Origin: Nitriliruptoraceae bacterium
Lineage (GTDB): Bacteria > Actinomycetota > Nitriliruptoria > Nitriliruptorales > Nitriliruptoraceae
Direction: 5' to 3'
NCBI GenBank assembly: GCA_007134165.1
Contig: SLLJ01000175.1
Coordinates: 1 to 26,746 of the forward strand
Length of the DNA: 26,746 bases
Position 1 is the first letter of the stretch. Each line of letters opens with the position of its first letter. Below the pieces are notes generated by a model. It worked only from the letters and a program-made list of their open reading frames with translations, was not told the origin of the DNA and searched no databases. Both the position numbers and the translations under genes were made by a program. Shown here in pieces: positions 7,008 through 14,117 of this stretch.

Positions 7008-9383
7008 CTACAGGTAGTCGCGGCGGCCGAGCCAGACCATCGCGACCCCGCCCTGGAGGATGGGGAGGTAGAAGATGACCGCGCGGTAGACGATCGTGGC
7101 GGCGAACGCCGGAGCCTCCGGGACGCCCAGCGCCACCAGGAAGCCGGCCATCACGGCCTCGGCGACCCCGATGCCCCCGGGCACGGGGACCAGGCCCTGC
7201 AGCAGCCCGGTGGCGATCACCACCACCAGCACCACGCCGAGTCCGATGCGCTGGTCGAGGGCCACGAGCACCGACCACAGCACCAGCGCGCGCACGACCC
7301 GGGTCGCCAGGTTGCCCCCGAGCAGGCCGAGCGCGCGCACCGGGTCGGCGACGACCGACCTCACGGCCCCGACGATGGTCGTGAGCAGGCGGAGCACCGG
7401 GTCTCGCACCTTGGGCACGGCGGCGACCACGGCTGCTGCGGCGACCAGCAGCACCAGGATGATCACGACCAGACGCCCGAACGCGAGGTCGCTCTGCGAG
7501 AGGTCGACGCCGAGGTCGAGGTCGGAGAAGCCGAAGGCCAGCAGGAGCACCGCCACCTCGACGAGCATGCCCGCGACCGCATCCATCGTGCCCTGGGTGA
7601 GCGAGGCGGCCGGGCTGACGCCGAAGCGGGACAGGAAGGTCGCGTTGGCCGCGACGGTCCCGGTCACCCCCGGGGCCACGACGCCGGTGAACTTGGCGGC
7701 GACCTGGAGCACGACCAGCGGGTGGAAGGGCACCGTTGCGGTGGTGGCGAACATCATGCTGGTCGCCTCGGTGAAGAACACCCCCTGGCCGATGATCAGC
7801 GCGACGACGAGCCACAGCCATCGTGCGTCGGCCAGCTCGGTGACCACCGCCGCGAGGTCGATGCCGGCGATCGCGGGGATCAGCGTCCAGGCCGCGACGA
7901 TCCCGAGCGCGACGAGCAGCAGGGTGCGGGGATGCGCCCGGCGCAGCTCGACCGGCTCGGGCGGCTCGCTGCCGAGCTCGTCGCGCAGCGTGTCCGAGAG
8001 CTCGGCCAGCACCGCCTTGGGGCGCGCTGCCAGGGCACGGGTCCCGGCCGCCAGCGCCGGCAGCTGCAGGTAGGGCAGTGCTTCGGTGATCCGGTCGTCG
8101 CCCAGCCCGCGCCGGGCGGTGGCCACGGCGCGTTCGGGACCGACCAGGGCCGCGAGCGAGAACAGCAGCCCGGCGACGTCGGTGCCGGTCGCGGCCTCGC
8201 TCGCGCTGATGCTGCCGGTGCCCAGGTCCTCGAGCACGATGCGCTCGTCGGCCACGGCCGCGGTGTGGGTGTCGAGCTGTCCGTGGGCGATGCCGGCCGC
8301 ATGCAGCCTCGCGACCTGTTCCCACAGCCGGGTCAGCAGGTCGTCGGTGCACTGCTCGGGGTCCAGTCGCCGCAGCCGGGTCGAGCCGCCGTCGAGCGCC
8401 AGCAGCGCCACCTCGCTGTCGGGCGCGCCGGCCGCGAGCACCTCGGGAACGCCGACCCCGGCACGGGCCGCCCACAGGGTCAGCAGCGCCTCCTGCTGGA
8501 CGGCCTGCAGGCGCGAGGTCGTGAAGCTGTGGCGCTGCTCGCGGTACCACAGGCTGCGCCACAGCTTGGCCAGCAGCTGCTGGTCGGTGGCGTCCCGCCC
8601 GTAGACCTTGATCTGGACCTCGCGGCCGTCGGGCTGCCGGGCCAGCACCCGCCGCACGCCCCAGGAGCGGCTGGCGGGGATCCGCAGGTCGGTGACGGGC
8701 ACGCCCAGCCGCGCCATCGCGTCGGCGATCGTGGCCAGGTCGGGCACGCCGCTGGGTGCTCCCAGCACCAGGAAGACCGTGGCGGCGGCGACGATCCCGA
8801 CGCCGATCGCGCCGAGGGCGTCGCTGGGCAGACCGAACCCGAGCGCCGAGCCGGCCACCACCAGCAGCGCGATGATGCTCCATCCCGCGCGGCGCAGTGG
8901 CCGCACCAGATGAGGCGAGGCCGCGACCAGGGTCGCGGTGGTGACCGCGATGCGGAACACCGGCGTCTGGCGCTGCGGATGCTCCAGTCCGAGCTCCGGC
9001 ACGACGACGGGCCACGCGCCCTGCGCCCATCGGACGAGCAGGATCCCGATCGTGGCGGCGATGAGCAACGCCAGGGCGACGTCGCGCAGGGCCGTGCGGT
9101 GCGCCCGCCCTCCGGTGAGCAGGAGCAGCAGGATCGCTACGCCGGCGACGAAACCGAACGAGTACACGACCGACAGCGGCTCGCCGGTCCAGGCCGGCAG
9201 GACCTCGACCAGGTTCGCGAGCGCGCGGTTGACCGGCCCGGGCCGCTCGACGTTGACCACGGCCCACAGGATGAGCAGCGCCCCGAGCAGCCACGCGGTC
9301 ACGTCGCTGGCCCGGCGCATCCGTGGCTGATCGGGGGAGGAGACGAGGTAGCGGGCCCGTCGAGTGGTCGCCGGGCCGGCCAT
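7008..9383 (-). CDS. Membrane protein with kinase-like domain and lysylphosphatidylglycerol-synthase-type (UPF0104) membrane domain
   Basis: 791 residues; ATG at 9383 with GGAG nine bases upstream. Domains in order: N-terminal membrane helices (~28-220, about six hydrophobic segments); a soluble, kinase-like domain (~225-470); and a C-terminal integral membrane domain (~490-785) of the LPG-synthase-TM/UPF0104 type (AAKFTGVVAPGVTGTVAAN, GLVPVPGGIGVAEAVMAGF). In the middle domain VQIKVYGR resembles the ATP-binding lysine strand, AGIAHGQLD the catalytic loop and VLEDLGTG the metal-binding DFG motif. The membrane domain is shared with MprF, which flips or moves lipids, but the C-terminal aminoacyl-transferase domain (DUF2156) of MprF is absent. 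So lipid lysinylation should not be assumed; transport of a lipid or polyprenyl-linked substrate is an inference. It is transcribed divergently from the flavin reductase. Confidence 0.85.
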   Translation of the reverse strand: MAGPATTRRARYLVSSPDQPRMRRASDVTAWLLGALLILWAVVNVERPGPVNRALANLVEVLPAWTGEPLSVVYSFGFVAGVAILLLLLTGGRAHRTALRDVALALLIAATIGILLVRWAQGAWPVVVPELGLEHPQRQTPVFRIAVTTATLVAASPHLVRPLRRAGWSIIALLVVAGSALGFGLPSDALGAIGVGIVAAATVFLVLGAPSGVPDLATIADAMARLGVPVTDLRIPASRSWGVRRVLARQPDGREVQIKVYGRDATDQQLLAKLWRSLWYREQRHSFTTSRLQAVQQEALLTLWAARAGVGVPEVLAAGAPDSEVALLALDGGSTRLRRLDPEQCTDDLLTRLWEQVARLHAAGIAHGQLDTHTAAVADERIVLEDLGTGSISASEAATGTDVAGLLFSLAALVGPERAVATARRGLGDDRITEALPYLQLPALAAGTRALAARPKAVLAELSDTLRDELGSEPPEPVELRRAHPRTLLLVALGIVAAWTLIPAIAGIDLAAVVTELADARWLWLVVALIIGQGVFFTEATSMMFATTATVPFHPLVVLQVAAKFTGVVAPGVTGTVAANATFLSRFGVSPAASLTQGTMDAVAGMLVEVAVLLLAFGFSDLDLGVDLSQSDLAFGRLVVIILVLLVAAAAVVAAVPKVRDPVLRLLTTIVGAVRSVVADPVRALGLLGGNLATRVVRALVLWSVLVALDQRIGLGVVLVVVIATGLLQGLVPVPGGIGVAEAVMAGFLVALGVPEAPAFAATIVYRAVIFYLPILQGGVAMVWLGRRDYL

Positions 9384-9553
9384 CGTGCGTCACTCCGGAT
9401 CGGTGGGACCTGCGGTCGTCACGCGCGCACTATCGCACGTGCGGCTGTCCGGTGGCCACCGCCGTGGATTGGTGGGCCGGGAAGCCAACCACGTCGTCAG
9501 GTGTTGCCAGGGTCAGAAGCACCCAGACTGCCCCAACCGTTCGGAGCACCGAG

Positions 9554-10960
9554 ATGCCAGACACCTACGACGTGATCGTGATCGGCGCCGGACCAGCCGG
9601 CGAGAACGCCGCCGACTACGCCAAGCAGCGCGGTCTGTCGGTTGCCATCGTCGAGTCCGACCTGGTCGGCGGCGAGTGCAGCTACTGGGGCTGCATGCCC
9701 TCCAAGGCGCTGCTGCGACCCACCGAGGCGCTGGCTGCCGTCAAGCGCGTGCCCGCAGCCGCCGGCGCGGTGACCGGGGAGGTCGATGTCGAGGCGGTGC
9801 TGCGCAGCCGGGATGCGTTCACCTCGTCGTGGCAGGACGACGGTCAGGCGCAGTGGCTCGACTCCGTCGACGTCGACCTGCTGCGTGGCCACGGCCGCCT
9901 CGCCGGTGAGCGTCGCGTCGAGGTGGCGGCGGCGGACGGGACGACCCGCCGCTACACGGCCACCCGCGGCGTCGTGATCGCCGTGGGCTCGCGGGCCGCC
10001 GTCCCGCCGATCCCCGGACTGGCCGAGGTCGCGACCTGGGACAACCGTGACGTCACCGCGGTCAAGCAGCTGCCCGAGCGGCTGCTGGTGCTCGGCGGCG
10101 GCGTCATCGGGGTGGAGATGGCCCAGGCGGTGCGCCGGCTGGGTGCTTCCGAGGTCACCATCATCGAGGCACTCGATGGCCTGCTCGCCAACGAGGAACC
10201 GTTCGTCAGCGACGAGGTGGTCGCCGCGCTCGAAGCCGACGGCATCGACGTGGTGCTCGGCGCACGTGCCGAGCACGTCGCCCGGCAGGGCACCGACGGC
10301 CCGGTCACCGTCACCCTGGCTGGTGGGCGGGAGCTGGTCGGTGACGAGCTGCTCGTGGCGGTCGGTCGTCGGGCGCCCACCGACGACCTCGGGCTGGACA
10401 CGATCGGGGTCGAGCCGGGCCGCGGGGGCTTCCTCGACGTCGACGACCACCTACGGGTACCCGGGCGCGACTGGTTGTACGCCGTGGGCGACACCAACGG
10501 CCGGGCACTGCTCACCCACCAGGGCAAGTACCAGGCCCGGCTGGTCGGTGACGCCCTGGCGGGTGTCGAGGTCGACCCAGCCTGGGCGGATCAGCGCGCC
10601 GTGCCGCGGGTGGTGTTCACCGACCCGCAGGTCGCCGCGGTCGGGCTGACCGAGCGCGCAGCGCGTGAGGCCGGCCTCGACGTGCTGACGGTGAGCTTCG
10701 ACATCGGCCACACCGCCGGGGGCGCGCTGCTGGGGGCCGGCACCAGCGGCACCGTGCAGCTGGTGATCGACCGGGCCGGGCGCACCATCGTGGGCGCCAC
10801 CTTCGTCGGCCCGGGGGCCGGCGAGTTGCTGCACGCCGCGACCATCGCCATCGTCGGTGAGGTCACCATCGAGCGGCTGTGGCACGCGGTGCCGGCCTTC
10901 CCGACCGTCTCCGAGGTGTGGCTGCGTCTGCTCGAGCAGGTCCGCGCCGCGGAGCTCTGA
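9554..10960 (+). CDS. NAD(P)/FAD-dependent disulfide oxidoreductase (lipoamide dehydrogenase / mercuric reductase family)
   Basis: 468 residues from ATG 9554 (the frame is open further upstream without similarity). The FAD Rossmann motif VIGAGPAGENAA lies near residue 10, and the redox-active pair GGECSYWGCMPSKAL (CX4C) near residues 40-50. The second nucleotide-binding fold is VLGGGVIGVEMAQ (~180), ending after the beta-alpha-beta in IIEALD. The second FAD motif is YAVGDTNGRALLTHQGKYQA, and the C-terminal dimer domain has HAVPAFPTVSE, which carries the His/Glu of the active site. Members move electrons from NAD(P)H through FAD to a disulfide or metal. The substrate cannot be told: E3 subunits usually sit beside dehydrogenase genes, which are absent here. 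No extra metal-binding N-terminal domain or C-terminal Cys pair of MerA is seen. A stem-loop follows the stop. Confidence 0.9.
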   Translation: MPDTYDVIVIGAGPAGENAADYAKQRGLSVAIVESDLVGGECSYWGCMPSKALLRPTEALAAVKRVPAAAGAVTGEVDVEAVLRSRDAFTSSWQDDGQAQWLDSVDVDLLRGHGRLAGERRVEVAAADGTTRRYTATRGVVIAVGSRAAVPPIPGLAEVATWDNRDVTAVKQLPERLLVLGGGVIGVEMAQAVRRLGASEVTIIEALDGLLANEEPFVSDEVVAALEADGIDVVLGARAEHVARQGTDGPVTVTLAGGRELVGDELLVAVGRRAPTDDLGLDTIGVEPGRGGFLDVDDHLRVPGRDWLYAVGDTNGRALLTHQGKYQARLVGDALAGVEVDPAWADQRAVPRVVFTDPQVAAVGLTERAAREAGLDVLTVSFDIGHTAGGALLGAGTSGTVQLVIDRAGRTIVGATFVGPGAGELLHAATIAIVGEVTIERLWHAVPAFPTVSEVWLRLLEQVRAAEL

Positions 10961-10973
10961 GCCCTTCGCGACG

Positions 10974-11008
10974 ACCGCCGACGCGCGCTGCTGGTGCGCG
11001 TCGGCGGT
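10974..11008 (+). terminator. Strong stem-loop after the oxidoreductase gene
   Basis: A perfect 13-bp inverted repeat (ACCGCCGACGCGC / GCGCGTCGGCGGT) around a 9-base loop begins 13 bases after the stop codon. No T-run follows, as is common for actinobacterial hairpin terminators. Confidence 0.7.
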
Positions 11009-11040
11009 CTCGCTGCGTCGACGGACGGGTCCACCGACGG

Positions 11041-11066
11041 CTGCCGAACCTTCGGGGGTTCGGCAG
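11041..11066. repeat. Palindromic element A, copy 1
   Basis: Perfect 10-bp stem CTGCCGAACC / GGTTCGGCAG around the loop TTCGGG. The core recurs at 11433-11454. Confidence 0.75.
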
Positions 11067-11252
11067 CCGGGCCAGGTCGCGGCTTCCCGCATGGGGCGGA
11101 TGCCGCCCGCTTCCGCGGGAGCGGTTGCGTGCGTCCTCGAACCGTGTGTGCGCGCCCACGTCGGTGCTCCGTGCGCTGAACGCCTCAGCCGGGGTGAGGT
11201 GGACCCGGCCGGCGGACGTGGCGTACGCCGGGTGGTCCACGCTGGAGGATGT

Positions 11253-11292
11253 GGCGTACGGAGGCGGACATGGGTGACCGGTTGGCTACGCC
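11253..11292. repeat. Palindromic element B, copy 1 (degenerate)
   Basis: Begins GGCGTACGGAGGCGG and ends GGCTACGCC, with the same 40-base length and end sequences as the element at 11571-11610. The inner part of the stem is imperfect. A half-site (GACGTGGCGTACGCC) lies ~40 bases upstream. Confidence 0.55.
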
Positions 11293-11432
11293 GCATCCCG
11301 GATCGCGCCAGCTCCGCGCGGCCGTCCGTCCGAACAGCGCGCGGTACCGGGCGGTTGCCGCGCTGACTTGCTGCCGCGGCAGCAGCGCGGCATGGCCGGC
11401 GTCCCGGGCGTGTCGAGCGTGCCGGTCCGGTT

Positions 11433-11454
11433 GCCGAACCCCCGGAGGTTCGGG
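11433..11454. repeat. Palindromic element A, copy 2
   Basis: Stem CCGAACC / GGTTCGG (7 bp, loop CCCGGA), sharing GCCGAACC and GGTTCGG with copy 1; flanking bases and loop differ. Confidence 0.6.
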
Positions 11455-11570
11455 AGTCGTCGCTGCCGAACGTCGGACCGGTGCGTGCCGCCCGTCCGGG
11501 CCCGGTCCGTTGGATCTGACCCTCCGGTCGGACCGGGTCAGACCTCACCTGTTGCGGTTCGCGCGGACGT

Positions 11571-11610
11571 GGCGTACGCAGACGGTCATCTGTGTCCGTC
11601 TGGGTACGCC
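11571..11610. repeat. Palindromic element B, copy 2
   Basis: A 15-bp stem with one mismatch: GGCGTACGCAGACGG (11571-11585) pairs with CCGTCTGGGTACGCC (11596-11610) around a 10-base loop. It is the best-formed member of the element B pair. Confidence 0.75.
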
Positions 11611-11750
11611 AAGTTCCCGAACGCTCCGCTCGCCCCCCAGGTCCGGCCGCTGAGCGCATGGCTGCCGACGCAGGGCACACATCGGAGCTTTGGCTCAAGC
11701 GGCCGGTGCTGGGCCCTCTCGCCCTCACGGTCCGTGGGTGCACGCAGCGA

Positions 11751-11806
11751 CCGGGCGGGCCGCCGTGCGGCCCGCCCGGTGTCCGGGAGGAGGGTGGCTC
11801 CCGGAC
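11751..11806 (-). terminator. Twin stem-loops downstream of the small membrane protein gene
   Basis: Two perfect hairpins side by side: CCGGGCGGGCC / GGCCCGCCCGG (11751-11779, 7-base loop) and GTCCGGGAG / CTCCCGGAC (11781-11806, 8-base loop). They lie 26-81 bases past the stop codon of the minus-strand gene at 11832, as expected for its terminator. Hairpins also work in the plus direction, insulating the two sides. Confidence 0.65.
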
Positions 11807-11831
11807 GGGGAGGTGAGCAGGTCGTCCGACG

Positions 11832-12266
11832 CTACGCGCGGCTCGCGACCGACCTCGAGGAAGCGCCGACGAGCTGGACGTGAACGACGCCGAGGACCAC
11901 GCCGAACATCAGGTGCCCGACCAGGCTCATCATCTGCATCTCACCGAGCATGAACGGGGTCATGCCCATCATCAGCGGCATCGCGAGCAGCGCACCCACG
12001 ATCCAGGCGATGACGCCGTAGACCGCGCCGATGCCGGCGGCGACCGGCGTACGTTCCGCTCGCGTACCGGCAACGGCGGCGTAGGCGACGCCGAACGCCG
12101 CGGAGATCGCCAGGTGCACGATCCAGCCCACGACGATGCTGCTCGAGCTCGCCAAGGCGGCGACCATGTCCATCATGTCCATCATGGTCATCATGACCCC
12201 GAACACGACGCCTCCGGCGAGTCCGCCGGCGATGCCTGCTCCGAGGTTTCGCGTACTGAGATCCAA
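11832..12266 (-). CDS. Small methionine-rich integral membrane protein, function unknown
   Basis: 144 residues. The start is a TTG at 12266 (MDLSTRN...) with AGGA a few bases upstream; the frame is open far upstream, but there it is only the antisense of the epimerase gene. Four hydrophobic helices are visible: GIAGGLAGGVVFGVMM, IVVGWIVHLAISAAFGV, IGAVYGVIAWIVGALLAM and LVGHLMFGVVLGVVHVQL. Methionines cluster at two places (MMTMMDMMDM in the first helix; MPLMMGMTPFMLGEMQMM after the third), and histidines occur in helices two and four. Similar small four-helix proteins are common in actinobacteria and archaea and are uncharacterised. Met/His clustering could suggest a soft-metal (copper) role, but that is only a guess. 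It lies 74 bp downstream of the epimerase gene and may share its transcript. Confidence 0.8.
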   Translation of the reverse strand: MDLSTRNLGAGIAGGLAGGVVFGVMMTMMDMMDMVAALASSSSIVVGWIVHLAISAAFGVAYAAVAGTRAERTPVAAGIGAVYGVIAWIVGALLAMPLMMGMTPFMLGEMQMMSLVGHLMFGVVLGVVHVQLVGASSRSVASRA

Positions 12267-12340
12267 GGTTCCTGCTCCGGGTCGGTGTCGGGATGCGGCG
12301 GGAACCGAGGCATGCTCGCGGGCATTCCATGCCCTCCGGT

Positions 12341-13045
12341 TCAGAACACCCGCACGATCGTGCCGGCGGTGAACGGGGCGCAGATCTCCAGCCCGAGCCG
12401 GGCGTAGACGGCCGGTGGCACCGAGATGTCGGCGACGAACAGCTCGCCGACCACCTCGGCGGCCCGTCGCAGCCCGCGCTTGGGCAGTGCCAGGGTGAGG
12501 GTGGCGTCGGCCCGTACGCACGGGGTGCCCAGGCGCCCCGAGGTCAGGTCCAGCCCGCTGGGGGTGTCCAACGCCAGCACCGGGGCCTCGGTGGTGTTCG
12601 CCCACCCGATGAGCTCGGCAGCCCGTCCCCGCGGATCGCCGGTGAGGGCGTATCCGATGACCGCATCGATCACCAGCGCGGCAGGGCGCGGCTGCTCGAC
12701 GACGGGGACGCCCATGCGGCGCAGGATGTCGAGCTGATGGTCCGGGACCGGGGTCATGCGCTGCGGTGCGGCGAGCACCACCTCGACGTCCACCCCTCGG
12801 TTGGCCAGGTGTCGGGCGGCGACCAGGCCGCCGCCGCCGTTGCCGCCAGGACCTGCCAGCACGGCGCAGGTGGCCGGGTGCTCGCGGTCGATGGCCAGCT
12901 GCGCGAGGTTGCGGCCGGCGTTCTCCATCATCTGCAGCAGGGTGATGTGCAGCTCGTCGACCATGATCCGGTCGACCTCGCGCATCTGCTCGGTGGTGAG
13001 CTCGGGCAGATCGCCGGTCGGCGGCTGGCGGGGGTGCTCGGGCAT
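12341..13045 (-). CDS. nnrE: NAD(P)H-hydrate epimerase (YjeF N-terminal domain)
   Basis: 234 residues from ATG 13045, chosen for the GGAG five bases upstream; an in-frame ATG at 13114 lacks one. The enzyme interconverts the R and S forms of damaged (hydrated) NADH and NADPH so that a dehydratase can repair them. Visible family marks: LTTEQMREVDRIMVDE at the start, LLQMMENAGRNLAQLA, the glycine loop AGPGGNGGGGLVAARHL, VIDAVIGYALTGDPRG with the catalytic Asp, and LALDTPSGLDLTSGR. The glycine loop is usually GPGNNGGDG; here one Asn and the Asp are Gly, which may weaken K+ or ligand binding. The ADP-dependent dehydratase (NnrD), often fused at the C-terminus, is absent from the window. Confidence 0.9.
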   Translation of the reverse strand: MPEHPRQPPTGDLPELTTEQMREVDRIMVDELHITLLQMMENAGRNLAQLAIDREHPATCAVLAGPGGNGGGGLVAARHLANRGVDVEVVLAAPQRMTPVPDHQLDILRRMGVPVVEQPRPAALVIDAVIGYALTGDPRGRAAELIGWANTTEAPVLALDTPSGLDLTSGRLGTPCVRADATLTLALPKRGLRRAAEVVGELFVADISVPPAVYARLGLEICAPFTAGTIVRVF

Positions 13046-13199
13046 CGTGGCTCCGGTCGAGGCGGGGGCGCTCGGCTCCCACGGGGGGAGGTGACCAGGG
13101 AACCCGTCGGGCATCCCGGAGGCTTCCCGGGGGCTTGCCGGCGGCGTCGCCCGGTTCTGATCACGACGGAAGCCAGCGCCGCCGGTTCGGGTTCACCCT

Positions 13200-13227
13200 G
13201 GCGAGGGCGGTGTGGACCCGCCTCGCC
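13200..13227 (+). promoter_or_regulatory. Leader hairpin ahead of the FNT channel gene
   Basis: GGCGAGGGCGG pairs with CCGCCTCGCC (one bulged G) around a 7-base loop, ending 33 bases before the GTG start. It lies in the 215-bp divergent gap between nnrE and the channel gene. It may be a leader structure or part of an operator; no promoter elements are clear. Confidence 0.35.
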
Positions 13228-13260
13228 CGTGGCGACGCCGACGATGGGAAGCAGATCCCC

Positions 13261-14085
13261 GTGAACGAGCCTCCCGCGCCCTCGGTGCAGTTCCTGGCCG
13301 CCCCCCGGGTCATGCATGCCATGGCCGAGTTCGGCCGCGGTCGTGTCCGGGAGCTGACGGTGGCCCGGATCGTGGTCCTCGCGCTGCTCGGCGGCGGGTT
13401 CATCACCATGGGTGCGCTGTTCTCCGCGCTGGCCGGCTCGGGCATCGAAGCGGTGGGAACCCGCAGGCTCGTCGAGGGGTTCGCCTTCAGCACGGGGTTC
13501 TTCTTCGTGGTGCTCTCCGAGGCGGTGCTCTTCACGGAGGCCAACGTGGTGCTGCCCACCGCTCTGCTCTCCGATCGTCGGCTGTGGCCACGCGTGCTGC
13601 GCTTCTGGGCGTTGGCGTGGCTGGGCAACCTGGGAGGCGCCTGGCTGCTGGGCAACCTCGTGGCGCTGGCGCAGCCCTCCTCCGCCGGGGTGCTGGCCAG
13701 CCTGACCCCGATGGTCGAGGGCAAGCTGACCTTCACACGGCTGGGCGGGGCCGCGAGCTGGTGGCAGCTGGTGCTCTCCGGGGTGCTCGCCAACTGGCTG
13801 GTCGGGATGGCGGCCTTCTTCGCCTTCATGGGCCGCACCATCATCGGTCGCTACGTGCCGGTGCTGCTGGCGGTGATGCTGTTCGTCGCCGCCGGGTTGC
13901 AGCACAGTCCGGCCAACATGGGCCTGTTCTCGCTGTTCATCGCCCACGGCGGTGACCTTGACTGGCCGACCGCGCTGGCCGGGAACATCGTGCCGGTCGG
14001 GATCGGCAACATGCTCGGTGCCGCGGTGCTGGTGGCGCTGCCCTACTGGTTCGTGTTCGAACGCCCCGCCCGGATGGCGTCATGA
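13261..14085 (+). CDS. Formate/nitrite transporter (FNT) family channel
   Basis: 274 residues from a GTG at 13261, preceded by a weak GGGAAGCAG site. Six membrane helices with the FNT landmarks are visible: ALLGGGFITMGALFSAL, SEAVLFTEANVVLPTALL, LGNLGGAWLLGNLVAL, LANWLVGMAAFFAF and LQHSPANMGLFSLF. The last holds the central pore histidine (H215; His209 of FocA). FNT proteins are pentameric channels for small monovalent anions (formate, nitrite, acetate, lactate, hydrosulfide). The ATGA at its end could couple it to the Rieske-ThDP gene, whose preferred GTG start is 32 bases further on. Co-transcription suggests that the anion is a substrate or product of that enzyme; acetate from pyruvate is the simplest fit, nitrite an alternative. 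Confidence 0.9.
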   Translation: MNEPPAPSVQFLAAPRVMHAMAEFGRGRVRELTVARIVVLALLGGGFITMGALFSALAGSGIEAVGTRRLVEGFAFSTGFFFVVLSEAVLFTEANVVLPTALLSDRRLWPRVLRFWALAWLGNLGGAWLLGNLVALAQPSSAGVLASLTPMVEGKLTFTRLGGAASWWQLVLSGVLANWLVGMAAFFAFMGRTIIGRYVPVLLAVMLFVAAGLQHSPANMGLFSLFIAHGGDLDWPTALAGNIVPVGIGNMLGAAVLVALPYWFVFERPARMAS

Positions 14086-14117
14086 GCCATCCGCCTTCCG
14101 ACGACGAGGAGACCATC

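Larger units (their letters stand above)
11009..11750. other. Gene-free stretch with palindromic repeats
   Basis: About 740 bp without any frame that looks coding: the open frames are Arg/Pro/Ser-rich in every phase and have no ribosome binding site. It holds at least two kinds of recurring inverted element, listed separately: a CCGAACC/GGTTCGG hairpin (11041, 11433) and a GGCGTACG...TACGCC hairpin (11253, 11571). They alternate in the order A, B, A, B. A transferred or decayed origin is possible. Confidence 0.55.

Noticed and set aside
6678..9575. Plus-strand open frame of 965 codons
   Set aside because: It is rich in Gly, His, Gln, Asp and Arg with no domain, and lies antisense to the membrane protein at 7008-9383, whose helices and motifs are clear. 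High GC keeps such antisense frames open.
10451..11743. Minus-strand open frame of 430 codons over the gap and the flavin reductase end
   Set aside because: Arg/Pro/Thr-rich, spans the palindromes and the antisense of a real gene, no ribosome binding site.
11009..11750. CRISPR array
   Set aside because: The repeats are palindromes of two types, only two copies each, with irregular spacing (390 and 318 bp) and no cas genes.
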